Shown one piece after another: positions 1-8,415 of a stretch of 64,000 bases of DNA (within the stretch, counting starts at the first letter, position 1; the number at the start of each line of letters is the position of its first letter). The DNA is from Helicobacter hepaticus ATCC 51449 (GTDB lineage Bacteria > Campylobacterota > Campylobacteria > Campylobacterales > Helicobacteraceae). Under the pieces are notes generated by a model, which saw only the letters and a list, made by a program, of their open reading frames with translations, did not search any database and was not told where the DNA came from. The stretch lies in the NCBI RefSeq assembly GCF_000007905.1, contig NC_004917.1:1674001-1738000 (forward strand), given 5' to 3'. A program made the translations under genes and the position numbers.

Positions 1-471
1 GCGGAGTTGAGCAATGGCTTATCAAGCATAGAATTTTCCTTTAATACAGAGCATAGTCCCGATATGGGAATCATTATTGATGAGCTAGGAAAAAGAGGTT
101 TTATTTGTCTTGATATTAATCGTGTGAATGCACAATTTTGGGAATATATGCTTGAGGTTAATGAGCCACGATTACCTAATACAAAATTCCTCGCAAAGTC
201 TGCAACTTTAAATTTACGCGAAGCATCAGGTGAATATTGGTTAGATGTGAATACAGGTGGAGATTTATATATCCAAGCCATTGATTTTCCTAAATGGAAT
301 CCAAGAGTAGTGCTTTATGATAAGAATCTTGGTATAGTAGATATGGTGAGTAATGTAGGTTCAAATGCTTCACTTAAAGTAAAGATTCCCCAAGGCGTAA
401 AGTTTGTAATGATTACAGATTATGATAGTTCGGAAAGTCTTAAGGGTGGTATTTCTGTGAATCTCCGATAG
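1..471 (+). CDS. Hypothetical protein, 5' end outside the window
   Basis: The reading frame is open to base 1, so this is the C-terminal part (about 157 residues) of a gene that begins upstream. A TTG codon at 7 is the first possible start in the window but has no visible ribosome binding site, so I treat the gene as partial. The visible part looks like a soluble or secreted beta-rich protein with no cysteines or transmembrane segment. I do not recognise a family. It ends 35 bases before the aminotransferase gene and may be co-transcribed with it. Confidence 0.6.
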   Translation, partial: AELSNGLSSIEFSFNTEHSPDMGIIIDELGKRGFICLDINRVNAQFWEYMLEVNEPRLPNTKFLAKSATLNLREASGEYWLDVNTGGDLYIQAIDFPKWNPRVVLYDKNLGIVDMVSNVGSNASLKVKIPQGVKFVMITDYDSSESLKGGISVNLR

Positions 472-506
472 AATCTAAATATCTAAAACAATACAGAGGA
501 GAAAAT

Positions 507-1715
507 ATGTTTGATGAAATTGAGTTTGATAAAATAAAACGTTTGCCAAAGTATGTTTTTGCTGCTATTAATGAGATTAAGCTAGAAATGCGGCGCAATA
601 ATGAAGATGTGATTGATTTTTCTATGGGTAATCCTGATGGAGCAACGCCAGAGCATATTATTCAAAAGCTTTGTGAAGCTGCACAAAAGGGTAAAAATCA
701 AGGATATTCTGTGAGTCGTGGCATTTATAAATTGCGTTTGGCGATTTGTAATTGGTATAAGCGCACTTATGGAGTGGAGCTAGACCCAGAGAGTGAAGCG
801 TGTGTAACAATGGGAAGCAAAGAGGGTTATGTGCATCTTGTTCAAGCTATTGCAAATCCCGGTGATAATGCAATCGTAGCTGAACCAGCCTATCCTATAC
901 ATTATTATGCTTTTATTCTTAATGGTGCGAATGTTTCTACTTTTGGTTTAAAGTGGAATGAGCAAATGGAGCTTGATGTAGAGGATTTTTTTATCAACAT
1001 TAAACGCGTATTGAAAGAAGTGATGCCGCGTCCGAAATTTGTTGTAGTTAATTTTCCTCATAATCCTACAACTATTGTTGTATATAGGGAGTTTTATGAG
1101 CGTTTAGTCGCTTTTGCCAAGCAGGAGAGATTCTATATTATTTCTGATATTGCTTATGCAGAGCTCTGTTTTGATGGCTTTAAAACGCCAAGTATCCTTG
1201 AAATAGAGGGTGCTAAAGATGTAGCGGTGGAGAGTTATACATTAAGCAAAACCTATAATATGGCAGGTTGGCGTGTAGGCTTTGTAGTAGGAAATAAAAA
1301 AATTATCCAAGCCTTGCAAAAAATTAAAAGTTGGATTGATTATGGTATCTACACGCCTTTGCAAATTGCCGCTACTATTGCACTTGAGGGCGACCAATCT
1401 TGCGTAAAAGACATCAAAAATACATATGAAAAGCGTATGGAAATATTGATTAAAAGCTTTGGCGAAGCAGGTTGGGAGATGAAAAAGCCTAAAGCAAGTA
1501 TGTTTATTTGGGCAAAATTACCTGAATGTGTAGGAGATATGGGAAGTTTGGAGTTCTCAAAAAGATTGCTTAAAGAGGCAAAAATTGCAGTAAGTCCGGG
1601 TGTGGGTTTTGGTGATTATGGTGAGGGCTATGTGAGGATCGCACTGATTGAAAATGAAAAACGCATTCGCCAAGCTGCACGGAATCTCAAATCATTTCTT
1701 AAACAATTTCAATAA
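507..1715 (+). CDS. PLP-dependent class I/II aminotransferase
   Basis: A 402-residue fold-type I aminotransferase of the aspartate/LL-diaminopimelate aminotransferase group. The schiff-base lysine is K248 in SYTLSKTYNMAGWRVGF; the NFPHNPTT motif (182-189) and D214-x-x-Y217 are the expected cofactor contacts. A ribosome binding site (gaggag) lies just before the ATG. The homoserine dehydrogenase gene follows after 9 bases, so the pair probably acts in the aspartate-family amino acid pathway (threonine/methionine), though the exact amino donor and acceptor cannot be read from sequence. The neighbouring order aminotransferase-hom-yraN is, as I recall, also found in Campylobacter. Confidence 0.9.
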   Translation: MFDEIEFDKIKRLPKYVFAAINEIKLEMRRNNEDVIDFSMGNPDGATPEHIIQKLCEAAQKGKNQGYSVSRGIYKLRLAICNWYKRTYGVELDPESEACVTMGSKEGYVHLVQAIANPGDNAIVAEPAYPIHYYAFILNGANVSTFGLKWNEQMELDVEDFFINIKRVLKEVMPRPKFVVVNFPHNPTTIVVYREFYERLVAFAKQERFYIISDIAYAELCFDGFKTPSILEIEGAKDVAVESYTLSKTYNMAGWRVGFVVGNKKIIQALQKIKSWIDYGIYTPLQIAATIALEGDQSCVKDIKNTYEKRMEILIKSFGEAGWEMKKPKASMFIWAKLPECVGDMGSLEFSKRLLKEAKIAVSPGVGFGDYGEGYVRIALIENEKRIRQAARNLKSFLKQFQ

Positions 1716-1724
1716 GAGGTTTGT

Positions 1725-3020
1725 ATGTCAAAACTTGTAGTGGGTATGGTTGGCTTTGGTGTTGTAGGAAGTAGCGTATTAAAGGCACTTTTGGCAAATC
1801 GGAATATTATTAGCGCAAGGGCTGGAAAAGAAATTGAGCTTAAGCGCATTGTAGTGCGTGATGAGGCAAAAGCTCACGCAAAGCTTAAGAATCTAAACGC
1901 CACTGATGTAAAGGTAAGCACAAATATAGATGATATTTTGCAAGATTGCGAAATTGAAGTTGTTATTGAACTTATGGGCGGTGTGGAAGTTGCTTATGAG
2001 ATTGCTAAGAGGGCGTTAGAAGTAAAAAAAGCTTTTATTACTGCAAATAAAGCAATGCTTGCTTATCACCGTTATGATATAGCACCGCTTGCAAATGGTA
2101 TGCCTGTGGGTTTTGAGGCAAGTGTGTGTGGTGGCATACCCATTATTCGTGCTTTGAAAGATGGTTTGAGTGCAAATCATATTCTTGCTATTCGTGGGAT
2201 ACTCAATGGCACGAGTAATTATATTCTCACACAAATGCAGCAATACAATCAAGATTTTCACACAGCACTTAATCAAGCACAGAATCTTGGCTACGCAGAA
2301 GCTGACCCAACACTTGATATAAGCGGTGGCGATGCAGGACATAAGCTACTTATACTTGCTTCTTTAGCGTATGGCATTAATGCGATGCCAGAGGAGATTC
2401 TCATTGAGGGTATTGAGAGTATTATGCCTGATGATATAGAGTTTGCAAATGAATTTGGCTATGCGATTAAACTTCTTGGTATTGCTAAAAAGCAAGGAAA
2501 CGAAGTAGAGCTGCGTGTGCATCCGAGTATGATTAAGAAAGGTGCGATGTTAAGCAAGGTAGATAATGTAATGAATGGCATTAGTGTCATTGGGGATTAT
2601 GTGGGGGAGAGTATGTATTATGGAGCAGGAGCAGGAGGTGATGCAACTGCAAGCTCTGTAGTAAGTGATATTATTGCTATTGCACGAGGGGAGAGTGCAG
2701 CAATGCTTGGATTTAGCCAACCGCTTGAAGGCAATGAGCATTTAAAGCTTAAAAGTATTGATGAGATTTACTCACAATACTACATACGACTCTATGTATG
2801 TGATAAACCCGGTGTATTGGGGCAAGTATCGCAGATTCTAGGGCAGCATAATATTTCTATTGGTGCATTTTTACAAAAAGAGACAAATGATAAAAATATC
2901 GCCAAAATGTTACTTTCCACACATCATTGCTATGAAAGGGATATTAATGCTGCACTCTTGGAGCTAGAAAGATTAGATTCTATTTCACAAAAGCCCTATA
3001 AAATGCGCATTGAATGTTGA
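1725..3020 (+). CDS. hom: Homoserine dehydrogenase
   Basis: NAD(P)-dependent reduction of aspartate semialdehyde to homoserine, the branch point to threonine and methionine. The 431-residue protein has the dinucleotide-binding GFGVVGSS at 10-17, the catalytic homoserine dehydrogenase domain (GTSNYIL near 162, AEADPTLDISGGDAGHKL near 190), and a C-terminal ACT domain from about residue 350 (DKPGVLGQVSQILGQHNISI). The ACT domain implies allosteric feedback, usually by threonine. Length and domain order are normal. A ribosome binding site (aagaggtttgt) precedes the ATG. Confidence 0.96.
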   Translation: MSKLVVGMVGFGVVGSSVLKALLANRNIISARAGKEIELKRIVVRDEAKAHAKLKNLNATDVKVSTNIDDILQDCEIEVVIELMGGVEVAYEIAKRALEVKKAFITANKAMLAYHRYDIAPLANGMPVGFEASVCGGIPIIRALKDGLSANHILAIRGILNGTSNYILTQMQQYNQDFHTALNQAQNLGYAEADPTLDISGGDAGHKLLILASLAYGINAMPEEILIEGIESIMPDDIEFANEFGYAIKLLGIAKKQGNEVELRVHPSMIKKGAMLSKVDNVMNGISVIGDYVGESMYYGAGAGGDATASSVVSDIIAIARGESAAMLGFSQPLEGNEHLKLKSIDEIYSQYYIRLYVCDKPGVLGQVSQILGQHNISIGAFLQKETNDKNIAKMLLSTHHCYERDINAALLELERLDSISQKPYKMRIEC

Positions 3021-3043
3021 AATAGGAGAAAAAAGGCATATAA

Positions 3044-3376
3044 ATGAATAGCAGACACAAAGGCACACAAGCAGAAGATTTTGCCTGTGTATTCTTGCGT
3101 GAATGTGGTTTTGAGATTTTAGAGCGCAATTTTTTTGCTCGTTATGGCGAGATTGATATTATCGCATTAAAGGATAATGTTGTGCATTTTATTGAAGTAA
3201 AAAGTGGCGAGAGCTTTGAGCCAATTTATAATATCACACCAAGCAAGATAAAAAAGCTTACAAAAGCCATTGGATTTTATTTATTCACACATAAGATTAC
3301 ACAAGCGTATTGTCTTGATGCGTTGATTATCAAAAATGGCGAGTGTGAATTGATTGAGAATATTACTTTGTGTTGA
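3044..3376 (+). CDS. YraN family (UPF0102) nuclease-like protein
   Basis: A 110-residue protein of the UPF0102/YraN family, which has a restriction-endonuclease-like fold. It shows the family core GEIDIIALKDN followed by HFIEVKSGESF, which supplies the E-x-D...E-x-K residues of the fold. It begins N-SRHKGTQAEDFA, the usual family opening. The biological role of this family is not established. It is the last gene of the + strand run, 23 bases after hom, and faces a minus-strand gene 8 bases beyond its stop. Confidence 0.88.
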   Translation: MNSRHKGTQAEDFACVFLRECGFEILERNFFARYGEIDIIALKDNVVHFIEVKSGESFEPIYNITPSKIKKLTKAIGFYLFTHKITQAYCLDALIIKNGECELIENITLC

Positions 3377-3384
3377 GCATAGAA

Positions 3385-3771
3385 TTATTCATTTTCTTTA
3401 GGATATTTTGGATTTGTGATATTAAAATAAGCATTGATTTGTTCTTGTGGGTCTGATACATATGGAAAAATAAGCTTTGTATAAGGCGTTTCAAGACGTG
3501 AAATATGTTTAGATTCTATACCATTTACTTCAAGATATTTTCTTAATGTGTAGGAATAATAATTCGCATCATCTGCTGTGTCATAAAAGTTATCTTCTCC
3601 CATTTCTTTTTTGAATCTCTCCGCTTCCTCTTCAGTAAAACTCACTTCAATCACGCATTTATCACAATCTACCACAAAATCTTTTTCTTTAGGATTTGCA
3701 TACCCAAAACTTAGCAAAAGCACAATAAATATTATTATTTGATTTATCTTTTGATTGCTTTCACAGCCCAT
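3385..3771 (-). CDS. Small secreted protein, unknown function (third of three)
   Basis: 128 residues with an N-terminal hydrophobic signal (about residues 9-26, ending SFGYA) and a mature part that is acidic and starts with the D-C-D-K-C pair. I do not recognise a family. The start overlaps the end of the previous secreted-protein gene by 11 bases, and the only methionine is at this start, so translational coupling is likely. With its two upstream neighbours it forms a set of small exported proteins at the 3' end of the long minus-strand gene train, directly after the kinase-phosphatase-ligase gene. Confidence 0.7.
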   Translation of the reverse strand: MGCESNQKINQIIIFIVLLLSFGYANPKEKDFVVDCDKCVIEVSFTEEEAERFKKEMGEDNFYDTADDANYYSYTLRKYLEVNGIESKHISRLETPYTKLIFPYVSDPQEQINAYFNITNPKYPKENE

Positions 3772-4339
3772 TTGTCCTTTCTAGAATCTTTTGTATTTTT
3801 GGCTGATTATTATATTTTTCTTGTAAGATTTTGTAAGCTTGTGGGAGTGGCTTACAATATTGTTTTATTTTTTCATCAAGCTCTTTTTCTCTCGCTTTGT
3901 CATATCCATATTCGCCACGAAAATAGTTACAGGCACAAGCATTTTGTATGTATGTTTCGATGTCTTGCGGGTAAAGCATTTTGGATGCTATAATACCTTG
4001 AGTGTCCTTGCCTGTTTGTTTCAAGGAGATTTCATAACTTCTATAAGCGCAAATTTTCTCCCCATTATCAAAAGCTTCTAGGTTGATTTTCACCTCTTTT
4101 GTATTTTCCCACTGCACCTTGAGAGTTTTATAGCCATAGATTTCACTTTCCTCATCATCAAGTGTTTGTGTGATATTTTCCATAGTCTTAATACTTTGTG
4201 GAAGATAATAACTCTCTGAAAAACCAATTTTCATTTCTCCATATGCTTCTGTAATATTTGTATCTGTGAAGCTTTTTTCTTTTTCTATCTGTGCAAATAA
4301 GCTATTGCAGCAAAATAATAGAACCAACAAATATCGCAT
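3761..4339 (-). CDS. Secreted protein, unknown function (second of three)
   Basis: 192 residues beginning with a clear signal peptide (MRYLLVLLFCCNSLFAQ, probable cleavage after LFA). The mature protein is charged, contains a C-A-C-N segment near residue 134 and has no transmembrane segment, so it should be periplasmic. The first residues MRY are shared with the neighbouring 153-residue secreted protein, which suggests related export signals or an old duplication, although the mature parts do not obviously align. Ribosome binding site aaggagaga precedes the ATG. It sits 15 bases after that neighbour. Function unknown. Confidence 0.75.
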   Translation of the reverse strand: MRYLLVLLFCCNSLFAQIEKEKSFTDTNITEAYGEMKIGFSESYYLPQSIKTMENITQTLDDEESEIYGYKTLKVQWENTKEVKINLEAFDNGEKICAYRSYEISLKQTGKDTQGIIASKMLYPQDIETYIQNACACNYFRGEYGYDKAREKELDEKIKQYCKPLPQAYKILQEKYNNQPKIQKILERTNGL

Positions 4340-4354
4340 TTTCTCTCCTTATCT

Positions 4355-4816
4355 TTAGCAAACGTCGTGATCGTATAGAATCTTAACTTTCCCATTGCCC
4401 AAATCAATAAAATAAATAGTATATATTGCAGGACAATCCTCAGCTTCTATGGCAATCTCTAATCTTTTTTTGTTAGTCCATTTATAATCTATATAAGCTT
4501 TTTCATTATAAGGAGGAATGATTCGGGTGAGACGATAATTTTGCATTGGTAATTTTTTTAAAAGTTCTTCGTGATAAGCCTCTATGGCAAAAATATTAGA
4601 ATCTGCCTTTGCTTTTAAAAGCTTAGTATAAGCTTCTTGTATATCTTTGGCTTCAATGATTTTTTCAATCACTCCTGTATGCTTACAATGTAAATCTATG
4701 TTCAATTCTTTTTCATATTTGTTACAATCTTTAAGACTTTTTTCTTTCCATTTCCATTCTAAAGCGGTGCAATTTAAGGCAAGAAATAAAGTCATTATAA
4801 TAAAACTATATCGCAT
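4355..4816 (-). CDS. Secreted protein, unknown function (first of three)
   Basis: 153 residues with a signal peptide (MRYSFIIMTLFLALNCTA). The LALNC segment is not a good lipobox because position -1 is asparagine, so I favour a soluble periplasmic protein. Mature cysteines occur near residues 31 and 43 and again near 128 and at the C-terminus (HDVC), which would allow two disulfides. No family recognised. It starts 16 bases after the stop of the 851-residue RNA repair-like enzyme, with ribosome binding site aaggag, so it is probably in the same transcript. Confidence 0.75.
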   Translation of the reverse strand: MRYSFIIMTLFLALNCTALEWKWKEKSLKDCNKYEKELNIDLHCKHTGVIEKIIEAKDIQEAYTKLLKAKADSNIFAIEAYHEELLKKLPMQNYRLTRIIPPYNEKAYIDYKWTNKKRLEIAIEAEDCPAIYTIYFIDLGNGKVKILYDHDVC

Positions 4817-4832
4817 TTGATCTCCTTTGATG

Positions 4833-7388
4833 TTAAGTTATGCTTAAAGAGCGTAAAAAAGCCTCTCTTAAGTCAATAAGAGAACTAGATTCCAAACTTT
4901 CAAAACCATTGTGTTCTATGTATTGATATAGCCATTGTATAAATGCTCCCTCAAGCTCATAATACGCGCTATCTCCTTGCCATTTTTTACCCTTACTTTT
5001 AGGCAAAGCACGAGTGCGTGCGCATTGTTCAACGATTTCACGCAAGGCTTTCCACGCACGATAATATGCACCTTTATACTTAAACATAAAACCCGCACTA
5101 TCTTCAAGCACATACCCTTCAATAAAGCCATTCTTCCGCTTACCTTGTGCAAATAAAGAATTAGATTCTAATGCACTTTCACAATAGAGAAACTCACTCA
5201 CTTCCTTCCAGCAATGAAGTGTTATTTTGTGCTCTTTGCATATAAAGCCAAATTTGTTCCCAAGCGCACAAAGTTCTGTAAAAGGGAGTTTTGCATAATC
5301 AGGTGTGTTATAAATCGCATCAAGTAAAATAACCTGTGGCTTTTCATAGGCGATAATATGTGGGTCATCTTGTGGCTCTATCACTTCAAATACAAGGCTA
5401 AGATTGCGTGTTTTAAGCTCTTCATAAAGTTCAGATTCAACTTCTTGTATAGAATCTTGTGCAGTTTTGCGCAGAGATTCTGCAATAAGGTTACGCATTA
5501 TATGTGCATAAGGGCTTGTAGGGTCGGATTTTGATGTAATGAAAAAGTTTTGCAATACATTATAATTTGTTTTATTTGCATTTTTAGTATCACTCAAGGC
5601 ACTATGAGTACTCATAATACCCAAAAAGCCATTTTCTTTAATAAATACATTTACCGGATATGTTAATTTCTCCCTCAAAGTCTCATCGCTAGTTTCCTCT
5701 CGTTCTTGGTAGTTAAAAAATTTATCATAACTTCTCGCATAAATATGGAAATTGTGTGTGTCAATAAATAAACCTCTAGCTTTGCAAGTAAGAGTATTCC
5801 ATTGTTTAGAAAAAAATGCTTCTTTAGTAAAATTAAAGCTTGAAATGTCTCCAAACTTCTTTTCTTTAATGAGTGCATTCGCACGAAGTTTTTGTAAGAA
5901 CAAAAAGGTTGAACGTGATTGATGTAATGCGTTTAGTGCTGATGTATTGTGTTTATTTTGCATATATATTAGCGTAAAATTATCTTTTGAGGTATGCCTA
6001 CCCATAAGCGAATCTTGCATTGAAAGGCTAGATTGAGTAGGCATAGTTTTTATGACACTAAAAGGAGGTAATGAGGTTTTTGTTAAAATGAGCACACGTA
6101 ACGCACCACTAAATTCCACACCACCTTCAAGTGCAAAATTTCGCTCATATACGCGCATAGGGTGTTTTTCTCTATTTCTATGTCCAAAAACTTGATAGGT
6201 GTTACTAGCTGTGCTAAGAGCGAAGCTTTTTGCGCATTCTTGCATATCCTCATATCCACCGCTGCCATAAATAAGCTGTTTTGTAGCGACAAGCAAGAGA
6301 TTATTTGGCAAAGTAGGAAGTCCTCCGTGTGTGCACAAGACTATCTTATTATCATAAGTATAATAAGCACATTGACGCAATTTGGAATAAAGTCTATGTG
6401 TGTCTTTGCTTCCTACACCGCCATTTTCTAAATCTTTGAGAGTAAATATGCTAAACTCATTTGTGCTTATATCTTCTTTTCCCCATTTGTATAACCAACG
6501 CTCGTGATTGCCCTCAAGTAGGCACACATTTGGTAAATCCATAATGCCTAGTAAAAATCGCACGACTTGAGCATTTTGCACACCTCTATCAATATAATCG
6601 CCCAAGAAAATATAATATGCTTTTGGATTGAGAAATCGAGCGCATATTTCAGGGGCAAATTGAGATTGTTCTAAAATACGCAATGCGTCTTGGAGTGAGT
6701 GTGTTAAAGAATGGGTGTGAATAAGATAATGTAAAAGCGTCTCAAAACAGCCGTGAATATCACCTATATGGTGGATTTGAGCATAGGTATTGAGATTAAT
6801 TGGATTAAAATGCAGCATACTTTGATGAGTTTTGTCTTGCAGTGGCGCAATCTCATCGGATTTAAGAATAACATAACGCGAGGGCAGAGTTAGAGAATCT
6901 TGTAGAGTTTTATACATAGATTCCAAAATATCTACGGGCACAGATTTATAACCTCTGCAAGCATTGCGCTGTAAAGCTACTTCTAAAGGAATATGACTAA
7001 AATCTATCACTATTAAACGATAACGATAGGTATTTGCAAGTGTTTCATAAGCGCGCAAGGCTTTTATACTCGTATGAGTTGCATCAATAATTGTAAAATC
7101 CCCTTGTTTAAGACGCATTTCAAGGAGAGTAAAAAGCAATTTCCACACTTGCTTATCATTTTGTTGGTTAATCCCTGTAAAAGCCAGAGAATCTAATGCG
7201 TGAGATTTTGTAGAATCCGCAGATTCTGATAGAATAGCATTAGATTTACTTTTGGGCAAAAGGACAGGCGAACTTGCCATAAGACGCAAAGAATCAGCAC
7301 TTAGGGTATATTCACTTAAACCCATATTTGCAATCCAAGTGCTTTTTCCACTTGCAGGAATCCCTCTCATAAGAACCAAAATACGCAT
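4833..7388 (-). CDS. Polynucleotide kinase - metallophosphatase - RNA ligase fusion (Pnkp-like)
   Basis: 851 residues in three parts. Residues 1-180 form a P-loop kinase (GIPASGKST 9-17, then DATHTS 102-107) of the polynucleotide 5'-kinase group. Residues 205-435 form a calcineurin-like phosphatase with all metal motifs: GDIHG 209-213, GDYIDRG 263-269, GNHE 293-296, THGG 353-356, FGHR 401-404. Residues 515-790 look like a nucleotidyltransferase-type RNA ligase: ARGLFID 537-543, RSYDKFFNYQE 552-562, a nucleotidyl-lysine candidate K584 in KENG, FEVIEP 667-672, EGYVLED 757-763 and FKYKGAYY 769-776. Kinase, phosphatase and ligase are the activities that heal and seal broken RNA in bacterial Pnkp. 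No Hen1 methyltransferase gene, the usual Pnkp partner, is in the window. The gene is intact and follows a small membrane protein gene by 26 bases. Domain calls are by motif; the substrate is inferred. Confidence 0.85.
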   Translation of the reverse strand: MRILVLMRGIPASGKSTWIANMGLSEYTLSADSLRLMASSPVLLPKSKSNAILSESADSTKSHALDSLAFTGINQQNDKQVWKLLFTLLEMRLKQGDFTIIDATHTSIKALRAYETLANTYRYRLIVIDFSHIPLEVALQRNACRGYKSVPVDILESMYKTLQDSLTLPSRYVILKSDEIAPLQDKTHQSMLHFNPINLNTYAQIHHIGDIHGCFETLLHYLIHTHSLTHSLQDALRILEQSQFAPEICARFLNPKAYYIFLGDYIDRGVQNAQVVRFLLGIMDLPNVCLLEGNHERWLYKWGKEDISTNEFSIFTLKDLENGGVGSKDTHRLYSKLRQCAYYTYDNKIVLCTHGGLPTLPNNLLLVATKQLIYGSGGYEDMQECAKSFALSTASNTYQVFGHRNREKHPMRVYERNFALEGGVEFSGALRVLILTKTSLPPFSVIKTMPTQSSLSMQDSLMGRHTSKDNFTLIYMQNKHNTSALNALHQSRSTFLFLQKLRANALIKEKKFGDISSFNFTKEAFFSKQWNTLTCKARGLFIDTHNFHIYARSYDKFFNYQEREETSDETLREKLTYPVNVFIKENGFLGIMSTHSALSDTKNANKTNYNVLQNFFITSKSDPTSPYAHIMRNLIAESLRKTAQDSIQEVESELYEELKTRNLSLVFEVIEPQDDPHIIAYEKPQVILLDAIYNTPDYAKLPFTELCALGNKFGFICKEHKITLHCWKEVSEFLYCESALESNSLFAQGKRKNGFIEGYVLEDSAGFMFKYKGAYYRAWKALREIVEQCARTRALPKSKGKKWQGDSAYYELEGAFIQWLYQYIEHNGFESLESSSLIDLREAFLRSLSIT

Positions 7389-7414
7389 TTATGCCCTTTA
7401 TTTACGCTTAAATT

Positions 7415-7606
7415 TTAAGGTATTTCTCTTTTTATGCCTATTTTTTCCTGCAACACTTTGATTTCCTTGCTCATTGCTGCTGTGGCACTGATTTGGTTAA
7501 TCAGTATATAGATATTAATAAGGCTTAAAAGCAAAGTAATAAATACACAGAACAAAGCGATTTTTACAGCTCTTTTTGCAATTTTTTGCGATTCTTCTTC
7601 CCTCAT
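7415..7606 (-). CDS. Small single-span membrane protein
   Basis: 63 residues: a short charged N-terminus (MREEESQKIAKRAVK), one transmembrane segment at about 16-37, and a C-terminal helix (MSKEIKVLQEKIG) that could form a short coiled coil. The start overlaps the stop of the metal-transport permease gene (ATGA-type overlap), which supports a real, translationally coupled gene. It resembles small Helicobacter proteins of the DUF5408 type, but I am unsure of that assignment. Function unknown. Confidence 0.65.
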   Translation of the reverse strand: MREEESQKIAKRAVKIALFCVFITLLLSLINIYILINQISATAAMSKEIKVLQEKIGIKREIP

Positions 7607-8415
7607 AGAATCCTCCTCATAAATTTATTTGTTATTATAGCAACAAACATACCAAGTGCGAGAAGCACAACTATACACGCTCCAATGCTTATATTACACC
7701 AATAAGCAATAAAAAATCCAGCCCACATAAAAATAAGTGAGAGTAGCCACGAGATTATCATCATCATTTTAAGCGAATGCGAAAAGAGATTAGCAATGTA
7801 AGCGGGGATTGAAAGAATAGCCAATACTAAAATTAATCCTGCAACACTCATTGAAATCACAACACCCATAGCTATAAGCACAAATATAATACTTGTCCAA
7901 ACGCGCACATTCATATCCCTAAGTGTGCAAAATTCACTATCATAAAACAAGCTAAGGATTTCATAATAATAAAGTCTTACAAATGCGATGATAATTATAT
8001 CAAAAATTGCCATAGCGAGCATTTCATCTTTACTTACGGCAAGGAGTGAGCCAAAAAGATAGCTTGAAATGTCATTATTATATCCCGGGCTTAAATCAAT
8101 GAGAATGACGCCTATTGCCATACCAAGAGCCCAACCTGCACCCACATACGCATCAAGTCTTTGTCTTTGGTATAAGAACGCATAGGCAAGAAAAAGAGCC
8201 ATTAATATACTAAAGAGCATTGCTCCAAGCATTGTGCTAAATCCACAAAAAAGTGCTAATCCCACACCACCAAAAGCGCTATGAGCTACTCCTCCAGCAA
8301 CAAAGACATTTTTATTTGCTACAATCATTGAACCAATGATGCCGCTGCACACACTTACCAAAAATGAGACAAAAAGCGCAATCCATACAAATTGATATGA
8401 AAATAAATCAGCCAT
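7603..8415 (-). CDS. znuB: Metal ABC transporter permease (ZnuB-like)
   Basis: Inner-membrane permease of the ABC-3 family that imports Zn2+ or Mn2+. About 270 residues with 7-8 hydrophobic segments and the family segments GIIGSMIVANKNVFVAGGVAHSAFGGVGLA and GWALGMAIGVIL. I place the start at 8415 (MADLFSYQF) because AAGGAGAATCTA lies directly upstream; an upstream ATG at 8442 would overlap the ATPase gene more and lacks a site. The gene overlaps the end of the ATPase gene by 8 bases. Which metal is carried cannot be told from sequence. Confidence 0.88.
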   Translation of the reverse strand: MADLFSYQFVWIALFVSFLVSVCSGIIGSMIVANKNVFVAGGVAHSAFGGVGLALFCGFSTMLGAMLFSILMALFLAYAFLYQRQRLDAYVGAGWALGMAIGVILIDLSPGYNNDISSYLFGSLLAVSKDEMLAMAIFDIIIIAFVRLYYYEILSLFYDSEFCTLRDMNVRVWTSIIFVLIAMGVVISMSVAGLILVLAILSIPAYIANLFSHSLKMMMIISWLLSLIFMWAGFFIAYWCNISIGACIVVLLALGMFVAIITNKFMRRIL

